The notes under the pieces are model-generated. The model had not been told where the DNA came from, searched no databases, and saw only the letters and a list, made by a program, of their open reading frames with translations. A program made the translations under genes and the position numbers. Of a DNA stretch of 5,251 nt, positions 1 through 5,251 are shown in pieces (the stretch's first letter is position 1; each line of letters starts with the position of its first letter). The stretch comes from JAVWIF01 sp036639635 (GTDB lineage Bacteria > Bacillota_I > Bacilli_A > Erysipelotrichales > Erysipelotrichaceae). The stretch spans positions 1-5,251 of the forward strand of contig JAVWIF010000078.1 of the NCBI GenBank assembly GCA_036639635.1, read 5' to 3'.

Positions 1-26
1 TAGTGAAGATAGCACGTTGCCAGGTT
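1..26 (+). rRNA. rrf: 5S ribosomal RNA, 3' end only (partial)
   Basis: The first bases read TGAAGATAGCACGTTGCCAGG, which lines up without gaps with the 3' tail of Bacillus-type 5S rRNA (TGAGAGTAGGACGCCGCCAAG, from memory). About two thirds of positions are identical, including the TAG-ACG core and GCCA. The rest of the gene lies upstream of the window. An intrinsic terminator starting three bases later on the same strand supports this as the end of an rRNA operon. The exact 3' end (about 24 to 27) cannot be fixed without the 5' strand of helix I. Confidence 0.8.
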
Positions 27-28
27 AT

Positions 29-56
29 AGACACTCTTACGGGTGTCTTTTTTTTT
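29..56 (+). terminator. Intrinsic terminator of the upstream rRNA operon
   Basis: AGACACTC (29-36) pairs with GGGTGTCT (41-48) as an 8-bp stem with one T-G wobble and a TTAC tetraloop, followed by an uninterrupted run of nine T (48-56). This is a textbook rho-independent terminator. Its position right after the 5S tail means it ends rRNA transcription, so the downstream protein operon needs its own promoter. Confidence 0.93.
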
Positions 57-94
57 GAGAATTAAATAAGGCTTTATAATATTTCATAATTCCA

Positions 95-124
95 TTTAAA
101 TAAAATTCGTTTACGTGGTATAAT
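95..124 (+). promoter_or_regulatory. Predicted sigma-A promoter of the six-gene operon (extended -10)
   Basis: A perfect -10 TATAAT lies at 119-124, preceded by TGG at 116-118, which makes a TGN extended -10. The best -35 is TTTAAA at 95-100 (4 of 6 to TTGACA) with an 18-nt spacer. The weak -35 fits the extended -10 architecture. The start of transcription would be near 131, giving a leader of about 40 nt before the ATG at 172. It is the only good promoter between the rRNA terminator and the first gene, and the tight spacing downstream suggests it drives all six genes. Confidence 0.75.
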
Positions 125-156
125 AGAAATGTTTTTACAGCTATTTTTTAGGATAT

Positions 157-164
157 AAAGGAGG
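157..164 (+). promoter_or_regulatory. Strong ribosome binding site of the first gene
   Basis: AAAGGAGG is a near-full match to the anti-Shine-Dalgarno sequence and sits 7 nt before the ATG at 172. It fixes the start of the first FemABX gene. It is the strongest Shine-Dalgarno in the window. Confidence 0.9.
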
Positions 165-171
165 AAATAAT

Positions 172-1419
172 ATGAAATTTTCAATTTTAACTGAAGAAGA
201 ATATTGCTCATTTCAACTTAGTCATCCAAATAGAGATTTTATGAGTTCAATTAAGGCAATGAAATTAAAAAAAATTAATAATTGGGATGTTGAATATGTT
301 GGAGTAAAGGAAAATGAAACAATTATTTGTGCAACAGCATTAACATCAATTCCAGTAATGAAAGTATATAACTTTTTCTATGCACAACGCGGGTTTTTAA
401 TAGATTATGAAAACCAGGACTTATTGGCTTTTTTTACACGAGAATTGAAGGGTTATTTAAAAAAAAGAAATGGATTATACTTAACAGTAGATCCTAATGT
501 ATTATATAAAGAAAGAGATATTGATGGAGCTTTAGTTGAACAAGGCTTTGATCATTCAAATGTTATTGATAATATGGTAATGAATGGCTATGAACATCAA
601 GGATTCTCTAAAAATTTTCAAGTGATTTCAGAAATTAGATGGGTATTTTCTTTATACTTAGACAATAAGAGCGAAGACGATCTATTAAAAGAAATGCATC
701 AACAAACGCGCTGGTCAATTAATAAAACATTAAAACAAGGAATACAAGTGCGTGAATTAGCAATAGATGAATTAGATATATTTTTAAAAATGATGGAACA
801 TACCTCTGAACGCTGTCAATTTGAACAAAGGGATTCTTCTTTTTATCGGAATCAAATGATGGTATATGGAGAGGATGCTAAATTATTGCTTGCGTATTTG
901 GATGTTGACAAGTTTAGAGAAAAATTGGATGAAGAAAAAGAAGCATTAAATTTAGAAAAACAAGAAATCGATGCTAAACTTATAGAGGTTACAAACAGTA
1001 AAAAATTTATAAAAAAGGCAAAGGTTATTCAAGAAGCTCTAGATATAAATGCTAAGAAATATAAAGATATGGGTATTTTAGAACAGACATATGGGAAAAT
1101 AATTCCAATGGCGACTTCATTTTTTATTCGATTTGAAGATGAATTGGTATACTTATATAGTGCAGCATATGATGAATTCAAAAAATATAATGCACCTTAT
1201 GCAATTCAATGGTACATGTTGCGGTATGCTTTGGCTCATCATATTCGTAAATACAATTTTTATGGAATATCAGGAGATTTCGATAAAAATGCACAAGATT
1301 ATGGAGTTTATGAATTTAAAAAAGGGTTTCATGGTGTAGTGGAAGAATTAGTGGGAGATTTTGTCTTACCTATTCGCAAAGGAACATATAATATATATAA
1401 AAATTTAAAGAATAAATAG
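172..1419 (+). CDS. FemA-like (FemABX family) peptidoglycan bridge aminoacyltransferase
   Basis: This is a predicted cytoplasmic, membrane-associated enzyme that transfers an amino acid from an aminoacyl-tRNA to the peptide stem or growing bridge of lipid II. At 415 aa it matches the family length (about 400 to 420). Seen in the protein: a conserved PVMK at 61-64 and RGFLIDYENQ at 73-82, which match the staphylococcal FemA pattern as I recall it; DP at 107-108; TRWSINKTLKQG at 179-190; and YGED at 232-235. A charged helical arm at about 245-303 corresponds to the coiled-coil arm that splits the second GNAT-like domain. The C-terminal signatures are YLYSAAYDEFKKYNAPYA (327-344), YNFYGISGDF (361-370), YEFKKGF (380-386) and EELVGDFVLPI (391-401). 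No signal peptide or membrane segment is seen. This C-terminus is of the FemA/FemB/MurN type, so it more likely adds a later bridge residue than the first. The donor amino acid cannot be read from the sequence. Its GC is about 29%, lower than its neighbours. Confidence 0.93.
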   Translation: MKFSILTEEEYCSFQLSHPNRDFMSSIKAMKLKKINNWDVEYVGVKENETIICATALTSIPVMKVYNFFYAQRGFLIDYENQDLLAFFTRELKGYLKKRNGLYLTVDPNVLYKERDIDGALVEQGFDHSNVIDNMVMNGYEHQGFSKNFQVISEIRWVFSLYLDNKSEDDLLKEMHQQTRWSINKTLKQGIQVRELAIDELDIFLKMMEHTSERCQFEQRDSSFYRNQMMVYGEDAKLLLAYLDVDKFREKLDEEKEALNLEKQEIDAKLIEVTNSKKFIKKAKVIQEALDINAKKYKDMGILEQTYGKIIPMATSFFIRFEDELVYLYSAAYDEFKKYNAPYAIQWYMLRYALAHHIRKYNFYGISGDFDKNAQDYGVYEFKKGFHGVVEELVGDFVLPIRKGTYNIYKNLKNK

Positions 1420-1435
1420 AGGATAGGAGAAGCGT

Positions 1436-2659
1436 ATGAAAAAATATCAATTTATCGAAACTATAAGTGAAGAAGAACATGATGATTTTGTTGTACATCA
1501 TCCTTTATGTAACTTATTACAATCTAGTAAATGGGGATTGGTAAAAGAGAATTGGAAAAGAGCAATCGTCGGACTTCGTGAAGATGACAAGCTTGTTGCG
1601 AGTGCGATGATTTTGATGAAACCATTACCATTAGGGTTTACAATGTTTTATATTCCGAGAGGTCCTGTAATGGACTATGAAAATCAGGTAGTGGTTACGA
1701 CAATGCTAAAAAATATGCAAGCATATGCGAAGAAGCATCATTGTTTATTTATTACATTTGATCCTGCAATTCATGCGAATGATTATAGCATTCAAGAAGC
1801 AAATGAAAACCATTATGATAATATTTCTGGTATTCTTAATACGTTAAGAGGTGTTGGAGCTAAGTTTAAAGGCTTTACAACCTCCATTGATGATACAATT
1901 CAACCTCGTTACCATGCGAATGTTATGGCTTGTGATGAACTTGAAAACAGTGTTCATAAGAATACGCGCAAGGCCCTTTCTACAGTTTCTAAAAAAATGA
2001 TAGAAGTTACTCCTTTTCATGAAGAAGGGGTAGAGCGTTTTGCTAGTGTCATGCAATGTACGGAGGAACGTAAGAATATTCATTTACGTGGTAAGGATTA
2101 TTTTGAACGTTTAATGCATATATATGGTGAGGATGCGGTTATCTATTTGGCACAATTACCATTAAAAAAACTATATGAAGATACGAAGGCTAGGTATGAT
2201 GCCAATGTGAGAGATTTAGAAGAGTGTCCAGCTAATGCAAAGAAAAAACGATTTACATTAGAGGAACTAAATGTCAGTTTAACAAGAGAAGTGAAAGAGC
2301 TACGTGAAAATATGGAACGTGATGGCGATATTGCTGTTGTTTCTGGCGCGTTATGTGTAAAATACGGTAATACTTCAGAGATTCTTTATGCTGGTATGGA
2401 TGATCGTTATAAACGATATATGGCACCTTATGCTAGCTTTTATAAGTGTATGACATGGAGCTTTGATAGAGGCTGTGCATGGTGTAATATGGGTGGTATT
2501 GAAGGAAACTTTAAAGGTGGATTGACTAAATTTAAAGCCAACTACAATCCAATCATTAATGAATTTATCGGAGAGTTTGATTTGCCTGTCTATACTTCGT
2601 TATATGCTTTATCACAGTCTATGATGAAACTTAGAGTGAAATTAAATAAAAGAAAATAG
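1436..2659 (+). CDS. MurM-like (FemABX family) peptidoglycan bridge aminoacyltransferase
   Basis: This second FemABX protein has 407 aa and is a divergent paralogue of the gene before it. It is predicted to charge the lipid II stem peptide with an amino acid from aminoacyl-tRNA at the inner face of the membrane. Seen: LLQSSKWGLVKENW (27-40), the usual family N-terminal QS-W motif; PRGPVMDYEN (74-83); FDP (108-110); NTRKAL (176-181); YGEDA (230-234); and a charged helical arm at about 242-297. The C-terminal end has ILYAGMDDRYKRYMAPYA (316-333), NMGGIEGNFKGGLTKFK (351-367) and NEFIGEFDLPVY (375-386). The GGIEG-GGLTKFK form is the one I associate with MurM and FemX-like proteins, which add the first bridge residue. 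This is an inference, and the amino acid used is unknown. AGGAGA at 1425-1430 lies 5 nt before the ATG. The gap to the preceding stop is 16 nt, so the two are co-transcribed. GC is about 35%. Confidence 0.92.
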   Translation: MKKYQFIETISEEEHDDFVVHHPLCNLLQSSKWGLVKENWKRAIVGLREDDKLVASAMILMKPLPLGFTMFYIPRGPVMDYENQVVVTTMLKNMQAYAKKHHCLFITFDPAIHANDYSIQEANENHYDNISGILNTLRGVGAKFKGFTTSIDDTIQPRYHANVMACDELENSVHKNTRKALSTVSKKMIEVTPFHEEGVERFASVMQCTEERKNIHLRGKDYFERLMHIYGEDAVIYLAQLPLKKLYEDTKARYDANVRDLEECPANAKKKRFTLEELNVSLTREVKELRENMERDGDIAVVSGALCVKYGNTSEILYAGMDDRYKRYMAPYASFYKCMTWSFDRGCAWCNMGGIEGNFKGGLTKFKANYNPIINEFIGEFDLPVYTSLYALSQSMMKLRVKLNKRK

Positions 2660-2674
2660 AAGGAAGAAATTGTT

Positions 2675-3124
2675 ATGAAAGAAATAGAGATACACTCACT
2701 TGAGGAAACAAAAGCATTAGGATTACGATTAGCAAAAGTAATTAAACCTGGCATGTTATTCACGCTTAATGGAGACTTAGGCGCAGGTAAAACAACATTT
2801 ACGAAGGCATTAGGAGAAGGTATTGGTATTAAAAAAACAATCAATTCACCAACGTTTACCATTCTTAAAATATATCAAGGACGTATGCCTTTATATCATA
2901 TTGATGCCTATCGTTTAGAAAGTATTCAGCAAGATTTAGGGTTTGATGATTATTTTGAAGATGATGGATTATGTGTCATTGAATGGGCTAATTATATTGA
3001 AAATCAATTACCAAAAGAACGCTTGGAAATCACAATCCGAGTGATGAATGAAAACGAAGATAGCAGAAGGTTTACGTTTGTTCCTTTTGGTAAAAAATAT
3101 GAAGCAGTTGTGGAGGCGTTATAG
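2675..3124 (+). CDS. tsaE: TsaE, P-loop ATPase of the t6A37 tRNA-modification complex
   Basis: TsaE (YjeE/YdiB) binds the TsaB-TsaD heterodimer and hydrolyses ATP to let the complex complete cycles of threonylcarbamoyl transfer to A37 of ANN-decoding tRNAs. The 149-aa length is typical. Seen: Walker A GDLGAGKTT at 33-41 with Lys39 and Thr40; SPTF at 58-61, the conserved loop after the P-loop; YHIDAYR at 74-80 with Asp77; and VIEW at 101-104 with Glu103 and Trp104, as in the family. It is cytoplasmic, with no membrane segment. AAGGAAG at 2660-2666 precedes the ATG by 8 nt. It starts 15 nt after the MurM-like gene and its stop codon TAG directly abuts the tsaB ATG, with no base between them. 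The assignment is secure from motifs and context. Confidence 0.96.
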   Translation: MKEIEIHSLEETKALGLRLAKVIKPGMLFTLNGDLGAGKTTFTKALGEGIGIKKTINSPTFTILKIYQGRMPLYHIDAYRLESIQQDLGFDDYFEDDGLCVIEWANYIENQLPKERLEITIRVMNENEDSRRFTFVPFGKKYEAVVEAL

Positions 3125-3727
3125 ATGAAAACATTATGTTTAGATAGTGCACATAAATATCTTATTATAGGACTATATGAAGATGGAAAATTAGTATGTG
3201 GAACAGCAAATTTTGCTTGGAAAAAGCAATCTGAAACCATCTTTCCAGAATTGATTAGACTTTGTGAAGAAGCACATTGGGATAGTGATGATATAGATGA
3301 AATGATGATTAGTGATGGTCCTGGTAGTTATACTGGAGTGCGTATTGCTATGTGTATTGCGAAAGTTCTTTGTACACGTAAAAAGATTCCTTTATATGTA
3401 GTGAGTACGTTACAGTTATATGCAGGCTTACACAAAAATGCTTTGGTTATGTTAGATGCACGTAGTAATCGTGCTTATGTAGGTTTCTTACAGGAAGGTG
3501 TTTTTACGCAAGAAGAAACAATTCTTACATTAGATGAATTAAAAACAATGATTGAAGAGCATAATTATGCCCTATATGGTGATTGTGAATTGGTGGAGAA
3601 AAGTGCTAATGAACCGCAATTTTTAGATAATTTTATTGCCTTACGCCCCCTTGCTCGTAAAGTAGACAACGTGCATACGCTAGTTCCTCGTTATTTAAAG
3701 GAACAAGATGCATATAAGGTAAAATAA
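3125..3727 (+). CDS. tsaB: TsaB, scaffold subunit of the t6A37 tRNA-modification complex
   Basis: TsaB (YeaZ/YdiC) is a non-catalytic ASKHA-fold paralogue of TsaD. It dimerises with TsaD and is needed for t6A synthesis. Seen: the N-terminal LCLDSA strand-loop at 4-9, the hallmark DGPGSYTGVRI at 64-74, LDARSNRAYVGF at 110-121 (matching the usual DAR-EVY motif), and the C-terminal VPRYLKEQ at 187-194. As expected for TsaB, the metal-binding HxxxH of TsaD is absent. At 200 aa it is shorter than the approximately 230 aa of the Bacillus and E. coli proteins; the shortening appears to lie in the C-terminal half. GGAGG at 3112-3116, inside the end of tsaE, lies 8 nt before the ATG. The zero-gap junction suggests translational coupling and matched dosage with TsaE. 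Confidence 0.95.
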   Translation: MKTLCLDSAHKYLIIGLYEDGKLVCGTANFAWKKQSETIFPELIRLCEEAHWDSDDIDEMMISDGPGSYTGVRIAMCIAKVLCTRKKIPLYVVSTLQLYAGLHKNALVMLDARSNRAYVGFLQEGVFTQEETILTLDELKTMIEEHNYALYGDCELVEKSANEPQFLDNFIALRPLARKVDNVHTLVPRYLKEQDAYKVK

Positions 3728-3728
3728 G

Positions 3729-4172
3729 ATGATTCGTCTAATGAATAAAACGGATTTGGAAGCAGTTATGGAAATTGAAAATCAGTGCTTTCATGGACGT
3801 TGGGACGAAACGATGATGTTGTATGAGCTAGAAAAAAATGAATTTGGACGTTTTTATGTGTATACAATACATAATAAAGTAATTGGATATATTGATTTTT
3901 GGATTACTTTTGAAACTTGTCAATTGGCAAATATCGCCGTTCATCCTGACTATCAAGGAAATGGTTATAGTAAGGAAATGATGGATAGAATGGTAGAACA
4001 AGCCATTGCTTTACAATGTGAAAACATTATGTTAGAAGTAAGAGTTAGCAATCAAATAGCAAAAAATTTATACGAAAGATACGGCTTTATAGAAATAAAT
4101 ATGCGTAAAAACTATTATAGTGATAATGGCGAAGATGCGTTCGTCATGTGTAAAGCATTAGGAGGCAATTAA
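3729..4172 (+). CDS. rimI: RimI, N-alpha-acetyltransferase of ribosomal protein bS18
   Basis: This GNAT-fold enzyme (147 aa) is predicted to acetylate the N-terminal residue of bS18 using acetyl-CoA. Seen: the strand and acetyl-CoA motif A region LANIAVHPDYQGNGYSKEMM at 66-85; LEVRVSN at 102-108, with Glu103 at the place of the RimI general base; and AKNLYERYGF at 111-120, with Tyr115 at the place of the general acid. The family C-terminal RKNYYSDNGEDAFVM runs from 126 to 140. The pyrophosphate-binding loop is Q-G-N-G-Y-S, where the last position is usually Gly or Ala. The gene starts one base after the tsaB stop. The only nearby Shine-Dalgarno is a short AAGG at 3716-3719 inside tsaB, so translation probably relies on coupling. 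Placement between tsaB and tsaD is a common Bacillota arrangement and supports RimI over other GNATs, although substrate choice is inferred. Confidence 0.9.
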   Translation: MIRLMNKTDLEAVMEIENQCFHGRWDETMMLYELEKNEFGRFYVYTIHNKVIGYIDFWITFETCQLANIAVHPDYQGNGYSKEMMDRMVEQAIALQCENIMLEVRVSNQIAKNLYERYGFIEINMRKNYYSDNGEDAFVMCKALGGN

Positions 4173-4175
4173 GAA

Positions 4176-5204
4176 ATGAAAAAAACAATCATATTAGCAA
4201 TTGAATCAAGCTGTGATGAAAGCGCAGTTGCAATTATTGCGGATGGGAAAGAAATTATATCTAATATAGTTGCGACACAAATTGATGTGCATAAAGAGTT
4301 TGGCGGTGTCATTCCTGAAGTTGCTAGTCGAATTCATATTGAAAATATATCTATGGTAATTGAAGAAGCATTACAAAAAGCAAATATGTGTATGGAAGAT
4401 ATTGATGCCATTGCTTGTACACAAGGCCCTGGTTTAGTTGGGTGTTTACATATAGGAGTACAAGCAGCTAAAACGCTTGCTTGGGCTTATCATAAACCAC
4501 TAGTTCCAGTGCATCATATTGCAGGACATATTTACGCAAACCGTTTAATTGCAGATTTAAAATTTCCGTTAATTGCTCTGGTTGTGTCTGGTGGACACAC
4601 GGAACTTGTTTATATGAAAGAAGATTGGAGCTTTAAAATATTAGGAACAACACAAGATGATGCCATTGGAGAGGCTGGAGATAAAGTTGGTAGAGTATTA
4701 GGCTTGCCTTATCCAGGTGGTGTTTATGTAGATAAATTAGCAAAAGAAGGAAAGCCAATTTATAAACTAGCTCGTCCTAAAACAGAACATGAATTAGATT
4801 ATTCTTTTAGTGGACTTAAGAGTAGCGTTTTACAATTTATTGAACGTAGTAAACGTACACAAGTGAGTTTTGAACCAGCTGATTTAGCGGCTTCTTATCA
4901 AGAATGTGCATTGAGTGTGTTATTAGAGCGTGCACGTATTGCTTTAGATACGTATCATCCTAAACAAATGGTCTTAGCAGGAGGAGTTGCAGCAAACTCA
5001 CGCTTACGTGCTATGGTGGAATGCGACATGAGTAAAGAATATCCAACGATTGAGTTTATCATACCACCGTTAGCTTGTTGCACTGATAATGCTGCTATGA
5101 TTGGAGTTGCTGGTTATATCGCCTACGAACATGGTGTTAGAGGAAGCTTTGATTGTAGTGCAAATCCTGGTTTAGAATTAGAAAATGATAGTGAAACTCT
5201 GTAA
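4176..5204 (+). CDS. tsaD: TsaD, catalytic subunit (tRNA A37 threonylcarbamoyltransferase)
   Basis: TsaD (YgjD/Gcp) transfers the threonylcarbamoyl group from threonylcarbamoyl-AMP to N6 of A37 in ANN-decoding tRNAs, working with TsaB and TsaE. The 342-aa length is normal. Seen: ESSCDESAVA at 10-19; GGVIPEVASR at 43-52; QGPGLVG at 83-89; the metal-binding HIAGH with His114 and His118; and Asp304 in TDNAAM as the third metal ligand. Substrate-binding elements are SGGHTELV (138-145), Asp169 in EAGDK, PGG (180-182) with Asp186, and AAN ending at Asn274. Gly168 replaces the aromatic residue usual in EA(F/Y)DK; all ligand positions are intact. AGGAGG at 4160-4165, within the end of rimI, lies 10 nt before the ATG. 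The gap to rimI is 3 nt. It is the last gene of the operon; the terminator begins inside its final codons. Confidence 0.97.
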   Translation: MKKTIILAIESSCDESAVAIIADGKEIISNIVATQIDVHKEFGGVIPEVASRIHIENISMVIEEALQKANMCMEDIDAIACTQGPGLVGCLHIGVQAAKTLAWAYHKPLVPVHHIAGHIYANRLIADLKFPLIALVVSGGHTELVYMKEDWSFKILGTTQDDAIGEAGDKVGRVLGLPYPGGVYVDKLAKEGKPIYKLARPKTEHELDYSFSGLKSSVLQFIERSKRTQVSFEPADLAASYQECALSVLLERARIALDTYHPKQMVLAGGVAANSRLRAMVECDMSKEYPTIEFIIPPLACCTDNAAMIGVAGYIAYEHGVRGSFDCSANPGLELENDSETL

Positions 5205-5221
5205 GAAAAAACAGAGTTTTT
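5194..5221 (+). terminator. Intrinsic terminator overlapping the tsaD stop codon
   Basis: AAACTCTGT (5194-5202) pairs perfectly with ACAGAGTTT (5211-5219) as a 9-bp stem with an 8-nt A-rich loop. Its distal arm runs into TTTTT at 5217-5221. The first base of the TAA stop (5202-5204) is the top of the stem, so the last tsaD codons are part of the terminator. The stem has only three G-C pairs and the T-run is short, so it may be leaky. It overlaps a second, competing hairpin (5201-5226). Confidence 0.72.
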
Positions 5222-5226
5222 CTTAC
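5201..5226. repeat. Perfect 10-bp inverted repeat competing with the terminator
   Basis: GTAAGAAAAA (5201-5210) is exactly complementary to TTTTTCTTAC (5217-5226), with a 6-nt loop ACAGAG. It shares bases with the 9-bp terminator stem, so the two folds cannot coexist in one RNA. Only two of its pairs are G-C. It may be a fold that forms after the polymerase has passed, an RNA 3'-end element, or a chance result of A and T runs. Confidence 0.6.
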
Positions 5227-5251
5227 AAAAATAAGCAAGTATTAAACAAGA

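Noticed and set aside
55..82. Second promoter candidate: TTGAGA at 55-60 with TAATAT at 77-82 or TATAAT at 75-80
   Set aside because: The perfect TATAAT at 75-80 has only a 14-nt spacer to TTGAGA, and the TAATAT register matches only 4 of 6. The TTGAGA also overlaps the terminator T-run. The extended -10 promoter at 95-124 is much better.
125..171. Riboswitch or T-box leader before the FemA-like gene
   Set aside because: The predicted leader is only about 40 nt, with no stable stem and no T-box sequence. It is too short for known aminoacyl-tRNA-sensing leaders.
245..303. Search for a mobile element, CRISPR array or defence system in the window
   Set aside because: No direct-repeat array, transposase motif, terminal inverted repeats or toxin-antitoxin pair is visible. 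The lysine- and glutamate-rich tract encoded by the first gene (residues 245-303) is the normal helical arm of FemABX proteins, not an independent element.
1133..1339. Plus-strand open frame of 68 codons in another frame of the FemA-like gene
   Set aside because: It overlaps the most conserved C-terminal part of the FemA-like protein; the Met- and Asn-rich translation looks like out-of-frame AT-rich sequence.
1844..2083. Minus-strand open frame of 79 codons inside the MurM-like gene
   Set aside because: It lies wholly within a well-supported gene on the other strand, has no recognisable motif, and is explained as a shadow frame.
2590..2862. Minus-strand open frame of 90 codons across the start of tsaE
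   Set aside because: It overlaps the end of the MurM-like gene and the conserved Walker A region of tsaE in antisense; its protein shows no family motif.
3004..3240. Minus-strand open frame of 78 codons across the tsaE/tsaB junction
   Set aside because: It is antisense to two genes with secure identities and has no motif of its own.

Overview
The window reads as a low-GC Gram-positive (Bacillota) chromosome segment. By hand count the genes are about 29 to 38% GC. Shine-Dalgarno sequences are strong, and the 3' end of the upstream 5S rRNA aligns with the Bacillus-type 5S tail. The gene set is a FemABX-type peptidoglycan branching pair plus the tsaE-tsaB-rimI-tsaD cluster, which is common in Bacillota. 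An Erysipelotrichia-like or other AT-rich Bacilli relative is plausible, but the sequence alone does not fix the genus.

Layout. Bases 1-26 are the last bases of a 5S rRNA gene, so an rRNA operon ends here. It is followed at once by an 8-bp-stem intrinsic terminator (29-56). Bases 57-171 carry an extended -10 promoter and a strong ribosome binding site. Six plus-strand genes follow with gaps of 16, 15, 0, 1 and 3 nt: a FemA-like aminoacyltransferase (172-1419), a MurM-like paralogue (1436-2659), tsaE (2675-3124), tsaB (3125-3727), rimI (3729-4172) and tsaD (4176-5204). A terminator hairpin overlaps the tsaD stop codon (5194-5221). The remaining 25 or so bases show nothing I can support. No convincing minus-strand gene was found.

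How the genes fit together. The two FemABX proteins are predicted to take amino acids from aminoacyl-tRNAs and attach them in sequence to the lysine (or equivalent) side chain of lipid II, building the interpeptide bridge of the cell wall. TsaE, TsaB and TsaD form the complex that installs the threonylcarbamoyl group on A37 of ANN-decoding tRNAs (t6A). The partner that makes threonylcarbamoyl-AMP (TsaC/Sua5) is not in the window. RimI acetylates the N-terminus of ribosomal protein bS18. The operon is therefore mostly about tRNA and ribosome modification, preceded by two tRNA-consuming wall enzymes.

I found no evidence of a new defence, mobile or signalling system here; this is mainly housekeeping. 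The points worth a second look are the linkage of the Fem pair to the t6A operon, the lower GC of the first Fem gene, and two mutually exclusive hairpins at the 3' end of tsaD.
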